Positions 17,874 to 32,588 are shown, numbered from the stretch's first letter. The stretch: DNA of 64,000 nucleotides from Bradyrhizobium sp. AZCC 2262 (GCF_036924535.1 NZ_JAZHRT010000001.1:8184001-8248000), one strand, 5' to 3'. Numbers and translations: made by a program. The notes: a model not told the origin generated them from the letters alone.

Positions 17874-17952
17874 GTCATTCCGGGGCGATGCGTCAGCATC
17901 GAACCCGGAATCTCGAGATTCCGGGTTCACGCTTCGCGTGCCCCGGAATGAC
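17874..17952. repeat. Dispersed palindromic repeat, family B, copy 1
   Basis: GTCATTCCGGGGCGATGCG on one side and GCCCCGGAATGAC on the other, with the core CGGAATCTCGAGATTCCG, a perfect palindrome, between. It lies between the converging SH3 gene and irr. Further copies start at 40060 (short), 48669 and 53360. Confidence 0.8.
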
Positions 17953-17972
17953 AATTCATCATTCGGAGAAGA

Positions 17973-18464
17973 TCAGCGCTTCTTGCGCAGGCGCACGACC
18001 ATGTCGACGCGGGCGATTTCGTAGCCCTCCGGCACGTCGGGCATCTTCGACAGCACCAGGTGCGGATCGGGAATGTCGACCAGCTCGTGGTTGTTCTCGA
18101 GATAGAAGTGGTGGTGCGCGGTGACGTTGGTGTCGAAATAGGTCTTGGTGCCGTCGACCGAGACCTGGCGCAAGAGACCTGCATCGGTGAGCTGATTGAG
18201 CGTGTTGTAGACGGTTGCGAGCGACACCGGAACCTTGGCCAGCGTTGCTTCCTCGTACAGCATTTCCGCGGTCAGATGGCGGGCGCCCTTGCCGAACAGC
18301 AGCCAGCCCAGTGCCATGCGCTGGCGGGTTGGCCTGAGACCGGCGGCCTGCAGCATTTCGTTGACGTCGTGCCAGGGACAGCCGGTCAACGCCGGCTGAT
18401 GTCCGGCGGCCCGGGCGGCCGGATCGATACCGTCGTCGTTCACGTTTGAGGCTTGGTCGTTCAT
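17973..18464 (-). CDS. irr: Iron response regulator Irr (Fur family)
   Basis: Heme-responsive Fur-family regulator that, in Bradyrhizobium, controls heme synthesis and iron genes and is degraded when heme binds. This 163-residue copy has the heme-regulatory motif GCPWHD with Cys29, and the second heme site HHH at 117-119, both at the positions known for the B. japonicum protein. The Fur winged helix is complete (LRPTRQRMALGWLL, VSLATVYNTLNQL). Start ATG 18462-18464 gives the family length; an earlier in-frame start is unlikely. It is divergent from fabA. Confidence 0.96.
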   Translation of the reverse strand: MNDQASNVNDDGIDPAARAAGHQPALTGCPWHDVNEMLQAAGLRPTRQRMALGWLLFGKGARHLTAEMLYEEATLAKVPVSLATVYNTLNQLTDAGLLRQVSVDGTKTYFDTNVTAHHHFYLENNHELVDIPDPHLVLSKMPDVPEGYEIARVDMVVRLRKKR

Positions 18465-18492
18465 GTCCACTTCGGGCACCACGCGCGCTAAC

Positions 18493-18538
18493 TTGGGCAA
18501 TAATCTTGCCCAATATAAAAGGAAATCAGGTAGATGCA
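18493..18538 (-). promoter_or_regulatory. irr promoter with inverted repeat and a TGCATC hexamer
   Basis: TTGGGCAA, 5 bases, TTGCCCAA (18493-18513) is a perfect inverted repeat beside a TATATT -10-like box (18512-18517). Farther upstream on the same strand is TGCATC (18533-18538). From memory, Fur in B. japonicum binds irr-promoter repeats of this hexamer. The rest of the 335-base irr-fabA gap shows no gene and should hold the fabA promoter. Confidence 0.45.
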
Positions 18539-18799
18539 AGTTTTTCGCAACTAGAACCGGCCCAAGGTTAAGAGGAACCAGCATACAAACACGGCGTTTT
18601 AGCCCGTTCCAGTGCTTTGCCGGGCCTCGGTGCCTATGTTACAGAGCGCGCGGACCACATATGCGATTTCGGCAGAGGCTAATGCCGATAGCACCCTCAG
18701 TAGCGCCAATTTGCGGGAAACAAGTGTTCTCCCGTAGGGAAACGGGTCCGGTTCGCTCAGAAAGCGCTCCATCGGGACATCTAAGAGAGGCTGGATACC

Positions 18800-19321
18800 A
18801 TGCTGGAACGGCGCAGCGGTTATGAGTACGAGGATTTGCTGGCCTGCGGCCGCGGCGAGATGTTCGGCCCGGGCAATGCGCAATTGCCGCTGCCGCCGAT
18901 GCTGATGTTCGACCGCATCGCCGAAATTACCGAAAAAGGCGGGGTATTCGGCAAGGGTTTAATTCGGGCCGAACTCGATGTGAAGCCGGACCTGTGGTTC
19001 TTCGGCTGCCATTTCAAGAACGATCCGGTCATGCCGGGCTGTCTCGGCCTGGACGCGATGTGGCAGATGGTCGGATTCTACCTCGGCTGGATCGGCGGCG
19101 AGGGACACGGCCGGGCGCTGGGGTTGGGCGAACTCAAGTTCTCCGGCCAGGTGCTGCCGAACGCCCGCAAGGTTGTGTACAACATCGACATGAAACGCGT
19201 GATGCGTTCAAAGCTGGTGCTTGGCGTTGCCGACGGCTGGCTTTCCATGGATGGCGAGATTATCTATCGCGCCAAGGACCTGAAGGTCGGGCTGTTCAAG
19301 CAAGGCACCGCGCCCGCCTGA
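18800..19321 (+). CDS. fabA: 3-hydroxydecanoyl-ACP dehydratase/isomerase FabA
   Basis: Dehydrates 3-hydroxyacyl-ACP and isomerises trans-2- to cis-3-decenoyl-ACP, the branch point for anaerobic unsaturated fatty acid synthesis. The 173-residue length is standard. The active-site dyad is present: His71 in [12 protein letters not shown] and Asp85 in LGLDAMWQ, matching E. coli His70 and Asp84. Start is ATG 18800 with GAGG upstream. It is the first gene of the fabA-fabB-fabV cluster and divergent from irr, which may link membrane lipid synthesis with iron control (inference). Confidence 0.97.
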   Translation: MLERRSGYEYEDLLACGRGEMFGPGNAQLPLPPMLMFDRIAEITEKGGVFGKGLIRAELDVKPDLWFFGCHFKNDPVMPGCLGLDAMWQMVGFYLGWIGGEGHGRALGLGELKFSGQVLPNARKVVYNIDMKRVMRSKLVLGVADGWLSMDGEIIYRAKDLKVGLFKQGTAPA

Positions 19322-19399
19322 ACGGCGCGATCACGGTATGAAAATATCTTCGCGCAAAATATCTTCACGGACAAACGGAAACGGTAGGGCGAGGCGATC

Positions 19400-20623
19400 A
19401 TGAAGCGGGTTGTCATCACGGGGATGGGAATTGTCTCGTCCATCGGAAACAACACCCAGGAAGTGCTTGCGAGCCTTCACGAAGCGAAATCCGGGATCAA
19501 GCGCGCGGATAAATACGCCGAGATGGGCTTCCGTTCGCAGGTGCAGGGCGCGCCGACGCTCAATCCGGCCGACATCGTCGACCGGCGCGCGATGCGCTTC
19601 CTCGGCGAGGGCGCGGCGTGGAATCACGTCGCCATGGAACAGGCGATCCAGGATTCCGGGCTTTCTCCGGAAGAAGTTTCCGATGTCCGCACCGGCATCA
19701 TCATGGGCTCCGGCGGGCCGTCCGCGCGGACCATTGTGGAAGCGGCCGACATCACGCGAAGCAAGGGCCCCAAGCGGGTCGGACCGTTTGCGGTGCCGAA
19801 GGCGATGTCGTCGACGGCGTCTGCCACGCTTGCGACCTGGTTCAAGATCAAGGGCGTCAACTATTCGATTTCGTCGGCTTGCGCGACCTCGAACCACTGC
19901 ATCGGCAACGCCTATGAAACGATCCAGATCGGCAAGCAGGATGTGATCTTCGCCGGCGGCTGCGAGGAGCTCGACTGGTCGCTGTCGGTCTTGTTCGACG
20001 CCATGGGCGCGATGTCCTCCAAATACAACGACACCCCCGCCACCGCCTCGCGCCCCTACGACATCAGCCGCGATGGTTTTGTCATCGCCGGCGGCGCCGG
20101 CGTCGTGGTGCTGGAAGAGCTCGAACACGCCAAGGCGCGCGGCGCGCGCATCTATGCCGAAGTGGTCGGATACGGCGCCACCTCGGACGGTTACGACATG
20201 GTTGCACCCTCGGGTGAGGGCGCCGAGCGCTGCATGCGCATGGCGCTCGAAACCGTGAAAACCCCGATCGACTACATCAATCCGCATGCTACCTCGACCC
20301 CCGCGGGCGATCCGCCGGAAATCGAGGCAATTCGAAAAGTGTTCGGCACCGGCGACAAGTGCCCGCCGATCTCGGCGACCAAGGCGCTGACCGGCCACTC
20401 GCTGGGCGCCACCGGCGTGCAGGAAGCGATCTATTCGCTCCTCATGATGAACAACGGCTTCGTCTGCGAAAGCGCCAACATCACCGAGCTCGATCCTGTC
20501 TTTGCCGATATGCCGATCGTGCGCAAGCGCATCGACAACGCCAAGCTCGGCACCGTGCTGTCGAACTCGTTCGGCTTCGGCGGCACCAACGCCACGCTGG
20601 TGTTCAAGCGCATGGATGCGTGA
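19400..20623 (+). CDS. fabB: 3-oxoacyl-ACP synthase I (FabB)
   Basis: Condensing enzyme that elongates the cis-3-decenoyl-ACP made by FabA and so commits carbon to unsaturated fatty acids. The 407-residue protein has the Cys-His-His triad: Cys161 in [12 protein letters not shown], His296 in [11 protein letters not shown] and His333 in [11 protein letters not shown]. Start is ATG 19400, 78 bases after fabA. The gene pair and order are those of other fabAB operons. Confidence 0.96.
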   Translation: MKRVVITGMGIVSSIGNNTQEVLASLHEAKSGIKRADKYAEMGFRSQVQGAPTLNPADIVDRRAMRFLGEGAAWNHVAMEQAIQDSGLSPEEVSDVRTGIIMGSGGPSARTIVEAADITRSKGPKRVGPFAVPKAMSSTASATLATWFKIKGVNYSISSACATSNHCIGNAYETIQIGKQDVIFAGGCEELDWSLSVLFDAMGAMSSKYNDTPATASRPYDISRDGFVIAGGAGVVVLEELEHAKARGARIYAEVVGYGATSDGYDMVAPSGEGAERCMRMALETVKTPIDYINPHATSTPAGDPPEIEAIRKVFGTGDKCPPISATKALTGHSLGATGVQEAIYSLLMMNNGFVCESANITELDPVFADMPIVRKRIDNAKLGTVLSNSFGFGGTNATLVFKRMDA

Positions 20624-20707
20624 TTTCGCATCTGCCTCTTCTCGCTTGCGGTGAGAGACCGGCAGGCAGCGGATGGTGACTTTACAACGATCCGAAACGG
20701 GGTAGGC

Positions 20708-21877
20708 ATGATTATCGAACCGCGCGTGCGAGGCTTCATCTGCACGACGGCACATCCTGTCGGCTGCGCCAAAAATGTCCGCGAACAAATCGCTTATGTT
20801 CTCCGCCAGGGGTCTATTCCGGAGTGCCCCAAGCGCGTCGCCGTGCTGGGCTGTTCAACGGGGTACGGCCTCGCGAGCCGCATCGTTGCGACCTTCGCCG
20901 GAGGAGCAGAGACCATCGGCGTGTCACTGGAGCGCGAGCCTTCAGCAAATAGAACGGGCAGCGCCGGCTGGTACAACAACCGCGCATTCGAGATCGAGGC
21001 CGAGAGGATCGGACGATCGCCCCTCACGCTGGAGGGCGACGCCTTCTCCGACGAGATGAAGAAAACCTTCATCGACCGTGTGCGGGAAAAGTTCGGACAA
21101 CTGGACATGCTGGTCTACAGCATGGCCGCTCCGGTCCGGACGGATCCGGACACCGGCAAGACCTGGCGCTCGGCGATCAAGCCGCTCGGCGCTCCCGTCG
21201 ACATCAAGACTCTCAACACTGAAACTGGCGAGGTCTTCGAGACGACCATTGCGCCGGCGAGTGAGGATGAAGCGACCGCCACGGTGGCGGTGATGGGCGG
21301 CGATGACTGGAAGCGCTGGATCGACCAGCTCGCGGACGCCGGTGTCCTGGCGCCGGGCTTCCGGACGCTCAACTATACCTATATCGGCAGCGAACTGACC
21401 TGGCCGATCTACTGGCAAGGTACTCTGGGTCGCGCCAAGGTCGATCTCGACCGCAAGGCGGAAGCGATCCGGAGCCGGCTCGGCCCGGACGCGGCCCGCG
21501 TGGTAGCGCTGAAGGCCGTGGTTACCCAGGCGAGTTCGGCCATTCCGGTGGTGCCGCTCTATGGGACGGTTCTATTCAAGGTAATGAAGCAACTCGGGCT
21601 CGACGAAGGCTGCATCGAACAAATCGATCGCCTGTTCCGGACGCGCCTTGCTCCGGGTGTCGAAGTTGATGAGGCGCAGCGCATTCGAGTCGACGACTGG
21701 GAGCTTTCGCCCGAAGTTCAGGCGGAGGTGTTGCGACGATGGCCCCTGCTCTCCACGGAAACACTCGACAAACTGGCAGACCTTCCAGAATACAGGAGCC
21801 AATTCCTTCGCCTGTTCGGGTTTGGCATCGACGGCGTCGACTACTCACAGGATTTGGACCCCCGCGTGGTCACGTGA
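20708..21877 (+). CDS. fabV: Enoyl-ACP reductase of the FabV type
   Basis: Reduces trans-2-enoyl-ACP (or enoyl-CoA) with NADH, the last step of each fatty acid elongation round. The 389-residue protein begins MIIEPRVRGFICTTAHPVG, the FabV/TER hallmark. The catalytic Tyr-X8-Lys is Tyr235 and Lys244 (YWQGTLGRAK), the spacing typical of FabV and not of FabI. Start is ATG 20708. It sits 84 bases after fabB, in the place where rhizobial genomes usually carry fabI. FabV enzymes of Pseudomonas and Vibrio are naturally insensitive to triclosan. Confidence 0.93.
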   Translation: MIIEPRVRGFICTTAHPVGCAKNVREQIAYVLRQGSIPECPKRVAVLGCSTGYGLASRIVATFAGGAETIGVSLEREPSANRTGSAGWYNNRAFEIEAERIGRSPLTLEGDAFSDEMKKTFIDRVREKFGQLDMLVYSMAAPVRTDPDTGKTWRSAIKPLGAPVDIKTLNTETGEVFETTIAPASEDEATATVAVMGGDDWKRWIDQLADAGVLAPGFRTLNYTYIGSELTWPIYWQGTLGRAKVDLDRKAEAIRSRLGPDAARVVALKAVVTQASSAIPVVPLYGTVLFKVMKQLGLDEGCIEQIDRLFRTRLAPGVEVDEAQRIRVDDWELSPEVQAEVLRRWPLLSTETLDKLADLPEYRSQFLRLFGFGIDGVDYSQDLDPRVVT

Positions 21878-21944
21878 GCCACTCGGGAAACCGCTCTACT
21901 TTGCATGGGGTTGTTTTCGCGATTTTGTGAACCTGCAGAATCTG

Positions 21945-22023
21945 TAGGGTGGGCAAAGCGTAGCGTGCCCACCATCTACCGTCAGCCTGCGTCCTGAATG
22001 GTGGGCACGCTCCCTTTGCTACG
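21945..22023. repeat. Dispersed palindromic repeat, family E
   Basis: GTAGGGTGGGCAAAGCGTAG on the left and the mirrored GGTGGGCACGCTCCCTTTGC on the right, with GTGCCCACC inside. It separates the converging fabV and glutathione transferase genes. Confidence 0.65.
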
Positions 22024-22029
22024 ATTCCA

Positions 22030-22626
22030 TCACCCCGCCGCGATCTTTTCAGCGCGCTGAAACGCCGGGCGCGCGACGCAGCGGTCGATATAGGCATCGA
22101 ACGACGGCCGCGGCGGCACCATCTTGAACATCCGCACCGCAAAATTCAGTCCGGAGCCGAGCATGATGTCGGCGGCCGAGAATTTTTCGCCGAGAATCCA
22201 TGGCCCCTTCTGCAGGGCGGCGTCGAGCGCATCGAAAGTCTGGTCAGCGCTTCCCCACGCCGCCGTGCTCGCCGGCACTTCGAACTTGGTGTAGAGCTGC
22301 ATCAGCGCCGGCTCGATGCAGCTCGGCGAGAAGAACAGCCATTGTAGATATTTTGCCCGCCGCGGATCGGTGGCCGCGGGCGCCAGTTTCGTTTCCGGAT
22401 AACGGTCCGCAATATAGGCGCAGATCGCGGCCGCCTCGCCGAGCGCGGCGCCGCCGTCCTGCAGCCCGGGCACCTTGCCCATCGGGTTGATCGCGAGATA
22501 TTCCGGTGCCTTCTGCGCGCCGGTCGAAATGTCGGTCAGCACGCGTTCGTAGGGCAGGCCGGTTTCTTCCAGGAGCCAGATCGCGGAGAACGAACGCGAG
22601 CGCGGCGACCAATAGAGTTTGATCAT
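22030..22626 (-). CDS. Glutathione S-transferase family protein
   Basis: A 198-residue two-domain protein. The N-terminal thioredoxin-like domain has MIKLYWSPRSRSFSAIWLL, with a Ser-rich active-site loop, and the glutathione-binding block NPMGKVPGLQDGGAALGEAAAI. The C-terminal helical domain contains ILGEKFSAADIMLG. It may conjugate glutathione to electrophiles or act as a peroxidase; the substrate is unknown. Start is ATG 22624-22626. Confidence 0.92.
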   Translation of the reverse strand: MIKLYWSPRSRSFSAIWLLEETGLPYERVLTDISTGAQKAPEYLAINPMGKVPGLQDGGAALGEAAAICAYIADRYPETKLAPAATDPRRAKYLQWLFFSPSCIEPALMQLYTKFEVPASTAAWGSADQTFDALDAALQKGPWILGEKFSAADIMLGSGLNFAVRMFKMVPPRPSFDAYIDRCVARPAFQRAEKIAAG

Positions 22627-22659
22627 TGCGTATCTCCCAATTCAGATCGTGCCGTTGCT

Positions 22660-23484
22660 TCACTGCTGAAGATAGACGGAAATCATACGGTCAAGTCGCG
22701 CCGAAACGAGGGCACGTGTTCTTTCCTTTAGAGCAGTGCTACTGGATGCCGATTCAGGAGGATTGGGAAAGACCGATTCGTCGAGCTTGGTGAGTGGATC
22801 TTCCGTCAGCCCGAGACCCGCCGCAAACGAAGCGCCAAAGGCGGCGAACGACCGGTTGATTTTTTCATACGTCGAGCCGTCGTACATGCTGACCGCAACA
22901 TTGGCGAACAGATGGTAATGCCTGACTAAAGATCCGATGCCCTGGCTGTACGCGCCGATGCCCTTGATCTCCATTTTGGTGCCCGGCACCACCCCGTTGT
23001 ATTTTGTTATGACCAGATAGCGTTCGCAGTTTGCGCTGGAAGTGATGTTCCTGACGATTGCCGGCAAGCCCTCGTTTGGATCAGGCAGGAACCTCGATTT
23101 CGGATTGTAGTAGGGATCGAACGCTTCCTTGGGGTAAGCTATCCGTCGAACCGAAGGATCCGCGCCGGTCGCTGCGCGTACCTGTGCGAACGGCAAATCG
23201 TCCAGCCCCCATCCGTTCATCGGGGCTTCGTTTTCCTCGTTCTCGAATATCGTGAGGCCGAATTTCTGAACGGAGAATCGATCTCCAAGTGCGGAGATGA
23301 CGCCAAGTCGGCACGGGCCGGTTTCCTGCTTGGCAGCGGCCTTCGCCTTGGGCGCCGCTTTCTTTGGGACGGGTTTGGCGGGCGCCGCTGCCGCCGGTGC
23401 GCTGGATGTCGCAGGAGATTGAGTCCATCCGGGCGCCGTGAGGCATGACACGAGGATGGTGGCGGTCGCGAAACTACGAAACAT
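22660..23484 (-). CDS. Periplasmic protein of unknown function
   Basis: A 274-residue protein with a signal peptide (cleavage near GWTQ), then a Pro/Ala/Lys-rich linker at residues about 22-58, then a globular domain. I do not recognise the domain. It has two Cys in the exported part (PCRLGV, NCERYLV), possibly a disulfide, and the C-terminus is a helix (SARLDRMISVYLQQ). Start ATG 23482-23484 places the signal peptide at the N-terminus. It lies 33 bases upstream of the glutathione transferase gene and may be co-transcribed with it. Confidence 0.65.
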   Translation of the reverse strand: MFRSFATATILVSCLTAPGWTQSPATSSAPAAAAPAKPVPKKAAPKAKAAAKQETGPCRLGVISALGDRFSVQKFGLTIFENEENEAPMNGWGLDDLPFAQVRAATGADPSVRRIAYPKEAFDPYYNPKSRFLPDPNEGLPAIVRNITSSANCERYLVITKYNGVVPGTKMEIKGIGAYSQGIGSLVRHYHLFANVAVSMYDGSTYEKINRSFAAFGASFAAGLGLTEDPLTKLDESVFPNPPESASSSTALKERTRALVSARLDRMISVYLQQ

Positions 23485-23564
23485 GGCTTGATGAACGCAA
23501 GTTGATGGCACTGAACGCGCAAACTAGAGCGTGCAGTCGCCGTCCGCAAGCCGAGCGATGGCTT

Positions 23565-24020
23565 TCACGCCGATTTCCGCCATCGATAATATTTCATCAC
23601 GCGGCCGTTCGTTGAGTCTACCTGCTCCTTCTCGAACACAAAGCTTTCGCGCTCGTACCAACGCCAGGCCTTTTCATTCTCGCGCACGCAGCGCAGCCAG
23701 ATTTCATCCGGCAGATGTTGGCGCGTGAAGATGAGCAATCGCCGCCCGAGACCGTCGCCCTGATAGTCCGGCGCGACGAACAGCTGGTCGAGGTAGCGGT
23801 CGGACACATGCATCGCCAGCATCGCCGCCAATCTTCCATTGTCGTCGGCGACGTAAAGGCTCCAGCCCTTCTCGACCTCCATCGGAACACGCGCGCGCAA
23901 TTTTTCCAGCAGGGAATCGCTGGCGTCTTCGAGCCCGGTCGAAACCCAACTGTCCATCCAGACGCGGGCGACCTGGTCATACTCGTCTGGTCGGGCGGGG
24001 CGGATGATTGTTTGTGACAA
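23565..24020 (-). CDS. GNAT family N-acetyltransferase
   Basis: A 151-residue acetyltransferase. The acetyl-CoA loop region is LFVAPDYQGDGLGRRLL, and the C-terminal block VRENEKAWRWYERESF is typical of the fold. The start is uncertain. TTG 24018-24020 (LSQTIIRPARPDEY) fits best, with GGGAGAG about 7 bases upstream and 29 bases after the oxyR stop. A longer frame would overlap oxyR. The substrate is unknown; its place behind oxyR suggests oxidative conditions, but this is weak. Confidence 0.78.
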   Translation of the reverse strand: MSQTIIRPARPDEYDQVARVWMDSWVSTGLEDASDSLLEKLRARVPMEVEKGWSLYVADDNGRLAAMLAMHVSDRYLDQLFVAPDYQGDGLGRRLLIFTRQHLPDEIWLRCVRENEKAWRWYERESFVFEKEQVDSTNGRVMKYYRWRKSA

Positions 24021-24049
24021 GGTCAGTCTCTCCCGAGGCACTTGCCTTA

Positions 24050-27238
<3,189 letters not shown>

Positions 27239-27266
27239 GGGCTTTGCGGAAACGCAATGATAAAAC

Positions 27267-27294
27267 AAAGGGCGGCCGGAAGGCCGCCCTTTTT
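27267..27294. terminator. Bidirectional intrinsic terminator between katG and the SOD gene
   Basis: Arms GGGCGGCC and GGCCGCCC with a GGAA loop, followed by TTTTT and preceded by AAA on the plus strand, so it can serve both converging genes. Confidence 0.9.
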
Positions 27295-27312
27295 CGTGTT
27301 GCTAAATCCTGA

Positions 27313-28056
27313 TCACACGCCCAGCGTGCCGGCTTTCGCCGCCGCATAGCGCTCGGCGATCTTGGTCCAGTTCACCGTATTCCACCACGCCTTGAGATAA
27401 TCCGCGCGGCGGTTCTGGTAGTTCAGGTAATAGGCGTGCTCCCAGACATCGTTGCCCATCAAGGCGCGCTTGCCGTCCATGATCGGGTTGTCCTGGTTCG
27501 GACGGGTCTCGATCGCGAGCTTGCCGTCCTTGGTTACGGTCACGAACACCCAGCCTGAGCCGAACTGGCGTCCGCCGGCGGCGTTGAACTCGTTCTGGAA
27601 TTTTTCCATGCCGCCGAGATCGCGGTCGATTGCGGCGAGCACCTCGCCCTCCGGCTTGCCGCCGTTCGGGCCCATGATCTCCCAGAACATGGTGTGGTTG
27701 GCGTGGCCGCCGAGATTATTGCGGACGGTGAATTTGATGCTGTCGTCCAGCGCGTTCAGGTTGCCGAGGACGTCCTCGATCTTCGCCGTTCCCAACTGCG
27801 GATTGGTCTTGGCGACATTGTTGAGGTTGGCGACATAGGCGGCGTGATGCCGGTCGTGATGGATTTCCATCGTCTTGGCGTCGATATGCGGTTCGAACGC
27901 ATTGGTCGGATAGGTAAGCGGCGGCAGCGTGAAGGGGCCGGTTGCGGCGGCGGGCGCCGGGGCAGCCGCCTGCGCAAAGACAAGACGCGGGGCTGCAGCA
28001 ACCGCTGCAATACCGGTTGCAGCAAACATCAAATGGCGCCGGGACATGAATGACAT
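27313..28056 (-). CDS. Fe/Mn superoxide dismutase with a Tat signal
   Basis: Converts superoxide to peroxide and oxygen. The 247-residue protein starts MSFMSRRHLMF with a twin-Arg, hydrophobic leader and a cleavage region near LVFAQA, so export to the periplasm by Tat is predicted. Metal ligands are in MEIHHDRHHAAYV, GGHANHTMFWEIM and DVWEHAYYLNYQNRRADY. Whether it uses Fe or Mn is unclear. ATG 28054-28056 is preferred because AAGGAG lies 7 bases before it. The gene converges on katG. Confidence 0.93.
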   Translation of the reverse strand: MSFMSRRHLMFAATGIAAVAAAPRLVFAQAAAPAPAAATGPFTLPPLTYPTNAFEPHIDAKTMEIHHDRHHAAYVANLNNVAKTNPQLGTAKIEDVLGNLNALDDSIKFTVRNNLGGHANHTMFWEIMGPNGGKPEGEVLAAIDRDLGGMEKFQNEFNAAGGRQFGSGWVFVTVTKDGKLAIETRPNQDNPIMDGKRALMGNDVWEHAYYLNYQNRRADYLKAWWNTVNWTKIAERYAAAKAGTLGV

Positions 28057-28230
28057 CGACTTCTCCTTACCTGTAGATGAACTGAGCGAATGCGTGGACG
28101 GACGTCGTAGGCCGCTGCGCGGCAAGTTACGGGCGACGGTGGGATCCGGTTTCGTTATTTTTGCCTTCTTACGCCAGCGACGTAATCACAAAGATATTGC
28201 GGTCCTGTCAGTGTAACCCAGGCAGGCAAT

Positions 28231-28256
28231 AAAAAAGGGCGGCCGTTCGGCCGCCC
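28231..28256 (-). terminator. Intrinsic terminator after pnp
   Basis: Read on the minus strand, GGGCGGCC, loop GAAC, GGCCGCCC, then TTTTTT. The stem is the same as in the katG terminator. The remaining bases between pnp and the SOD gene (to 28280) show no other gene. Confidence 0.9.
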
Positions 28257-28280
28257 TCTTGTTCACATTTTAGCGATGTC

Positions 28281-30434
<2,154 letters not shown>

Positions 30435-30636
30435 AGTGGTTTCTTTCATGGGTTCACGAGAGAGCGGGGCCCAAAAACACAAAGACCATGCGCAAGATTG
30501 CGGGACGCTGATCGCAATACGAGATCAGCATCCGGCGATCCTGCCATGGTCTTCATATTTCGGATGGCGTCCATCCTCTCGGCAGTCACGGGCACCTTGC
30601 CCTGTCCAGCGGCCGGATTGCTGCTGGACGTTGTCG

Positions 30637-30716
30637 AGCATGATCCTTTCGGGATGATGCTCTTGCGCATGACCGTCTCCGAAAAATTCGGAGTCCGGTT
30701 GTTCGGAAGATCATGC
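30637..30716. repeat. Dispersed repeat in the rpsO-pnp gap
   Basis: Ends GAGCATGATCC and GATCATGC are inverted copies. In the middle is CTCCGAA, AAA, TTCGGAG (30677-30693), a 7-base-arm hairpin. It lies in the untranslated region before pnp, so it will be part of the rpsO-pnp transcript. Confidence 0.55.
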
Positions 30717-30717
30717 G

Positions 30718-30741
30718 AAAACGCGCGCAAACAGCGCGCGT
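30718..30741 (-). terminator. Terminator or attenuator just after rpsO
   Basis: On the minus strand ACGCGCGC, loop TGTTT, GCGCGCGT, then TTT, starting 11 bases after the rpsO stop. The 317-base rpsO-pnp gap otherwise holds only the repeat and the pnp leader. E. coli has a similar partial terminator between these genes. Confidence 0.6.
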
Positions 30742-30751
30742 ACTCTCCAAA

Positions 30752-31021
30752 TCAACGACGAATGTTATGCTTTTCGAGCAATGCCTTGTAACGTGCCTCG
30801 TCCTTCCTCTTGATGTAGTCGAGGAGCGAACGGCGTGTTGCGACCATCTTCAAAAGACCGCGGCGTGAATGGTTGTCTTTCACGTGGGATTTGAAATGGC
30901 CGGTGAGGTTGTTGATGCGTTCCGACAGGATCGCAACCTGAACCTCGGGCGAGCCGGTGTCGCCGGCCTTGTTGGCATTCGTCTTGATGACTTCCGCTTT
31001 GCGTTCGGCGGTAATCGACAT
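30752..31021 (-). CDS. rpsO: 30S ribosomal protein S15
   Basis: Primary 16S rRNA-binding protein of the platform of the small subunit. The length of 89 residues is exact for the family. Motifs include [40 protein letters not shown] and LLDYIKRKD. Start is ATG 31019-31021, the second Met of the frame. It overlaps the last codons of the truB reading frame only at the intercistronic junction and lies between truB and pnp, as is usual. Confidence 0.97.
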   Translation of the reverse strand: MSITAERKAEVIKTNANKAGDTGSPEVQVAILSERINNLTGHFKSHVKDNHSRRGLLKMVATRRSLLDYIKRKDEARYKALLEKHNIRR

Positions 31022-31023
31022 CG

Positions 31024-32178
31024 TCAAACTCTCTCATTGCTGCGACCGGGACTGGCAGTCAGCCCGGTCAGGTTGAACACGCGCTTGGGGATGAGTTCGC
31101 CATTGCCAATTTCGGCGAGGGCCAGAAGCCGGCCTGCCACCGTGACATAGACTGTGCCGCTACTATTGGGCGCATCCCGTCCGCGCAACAAAACGGCCTG
31201 GCCCCTGTGGAGCCTTGCCGCATCAGCCCGTGTGACGGCCAGTGCCGGGATGTCGTCCAGCGCGGTCTCAACGGGCAAAAGCGCGTCGGCGAGGCTTCCC
31301 TCGCCGGACGCGGCTCTATTGCATAAAGCCTCCAACTCTTCCAGCGGAATCATGTCCGTCTCGCGGAATGGGCCCACCAACGTCCGCCGCAATGCGCAGA
31401 TATGGCCGAAACAGCCCAGAATCCGGCCGATATCGCGGGCCAAAGCACGAACATAGGTGCCCTTGCCGCACTCCGCCTCGAACACGGACTGACCGTTATC
31501 TCCATGTTCTACAAGGGTTAATTCGTGAATCTCGACCGGCCGGGGCCTCAATTCCACGGTTTCGCCGTCGCGCGCCAGGTCATAGGCGCGCTCGCCCTGG
31601 ACCTTGATCGCGGAATATTGCGGCGGGATCTGCTCGATCAGGCCGGTAAATCGCGGCAGCAGCGCCCGGATCGCCTCCGCGGACGGCCGCAGTTCGCTCG
31701 TCTGGGTGACCCGGCCCTCGGTATCGTCGGTGTCGCGCTCCTCGCCCCAGGCCACTGTGAAGCGGTAGCGCTTGCGGCCGTCCATCACAAAGGGAACCGT
31801 CTTGGTGGCTTCGCCGAGCGCGATCGGCAGGCCGCCTGACGCCAAAGGATCGAGCGTGCCGGCGTGGCCGGCGCGCTTGGCCTGGAATAGCCGCTTGAGC
31901 ACGGCAACCGCGTGCGTCGAGGTCATGCCGATCGGCTTGTCGAGAATCACCCAGCCATGGACGTCGCGCTTGTCGCGACGCGGCTGATTGTTCTGACGCG
32001 ACTGCTTGTTGTGGCGCGGATCGTTGTTGCCGCGGCGCTGGCCGTCGCCAGCGCGGCGCTCGCCGTCGCGACCGTTGTCGTCGCCGTGCTGTTCACCTGA
32101 AAAAATATTTTTTTCGGCGTCGTGCGAATCGGCAGTTTGCTGCGCGATCCCGCCGTTGGCGGTGGGCATAATCATCAC
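31024..32178 (-). CDS. truB: tRNA pseudouridine(55) synthase TruB with a long polar N-terminal extension
   Basis: Makes pseudouridine-55 in the T-loop of tRNAs. Catalytic Asp is in [14 protein letters not shown]. Of 384 residues, about the first 70 are an Asn/Asp/Arg/Gln-rich extension that looks disordered and is absent from most TruB proteins; the core starts at [14 protein letters not shown]. The C-terminal PUA-like part is present. The GTG start (32176-32178) overlaps the rbfA stop as GTGA; an ATG one codon later (32173-32175) is possible. Confidence 0.93.
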   Translation of the reverse strand: MMIMPTANGGIAQQTADSHDAEKNIFSGEQHGDDNGRDGERRAGDGQRRGNNDPRHNKQSRQNNQPRRDKRDVHGWVILDKPIGMTSTHAVAVLKRLFQAKRAGHAGTLDPLASGGLPIALGEATKTVPFVMDGRKRYRFTVAWGEERDTDDTEGRVTQTSELRPSAEAIRALLPRFTGLIEQIPPQYSAIKVQGERAYDLARDGETVELRPRPVEIHELTLVEHGDNGQSVFEAECGKGTYVRALARDIGRILGCFGHICALRRTLVGPFRETDMIPLEELEALCNRAASGEGSLADALLPVETALDDIPALAVTRADAARLHRGQAVLLRGRDAPNSSGTVYVTVAGRLLALAEIGNGELIPKRVFNLTGLTASPGRSNERV

Positions 32179-32588
32179 TTGTCGTCCGAATCGGGTGCGA
32201 GGTCTCTCTGCACCGCAGGTGTTCTCAGTAATTTCTCGATCCGTTCCGCTTCGTCGAATCGTTCGTCGACGCGAAAGCGAAGGTCAGGGGCAAATTTCAG
32301 GTTAACGCGGTGAGCAATCTCGCCGCGCAGGAACTTTTTATTGCGCGCGAGCGCCGCGAGCACGACATCGGTATCGCGGCCGCCGAGCGGCATCACGTAA
32401 ATCGTCGCAAGCTTCAGGTCAGGCGACATCCTCACCTCGGGAACGGTGATGATGTGGCCCCCGAGGTCGGGGTCGTGCACGGTACCCTGCGACAGAATAT
32501 CGGCGACCGCATGGCGCACGGTCTCGCCGACGCGCAATTGCCGTTGCGAGCCGCCGGGGGCGGAACCCTTGGTGTGATGGCGAGGCAT
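32175..32588 (-). CDS. rbfA: Ribosome-binding factor A
   Basis: Late-stage 30S maturation factor that binds near the 5' end of 16S rRNA. The 137-residue protein has the RbfA KH-like core ([52 protein letters not shown]). Start is ATG 32586-32588. It is coupled to truB through a GTGA overlap and lies 153 bases downstream of infB, with a dispersed repeat in the gap. Confidence 0.95.
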   Translation of the reverse strand: MPRHHTKGSAPGGSQRQLRVGETVRHAVADILSQGTVHDPDLGGHIITVPEVRMSPDLKLATIYVMPLGGRDTDVVLAALARNKKFLRGEIAHRVNLKFAPDLRFRVDERFDEAERIEKLLRTPAVQRDLAPDSDDK

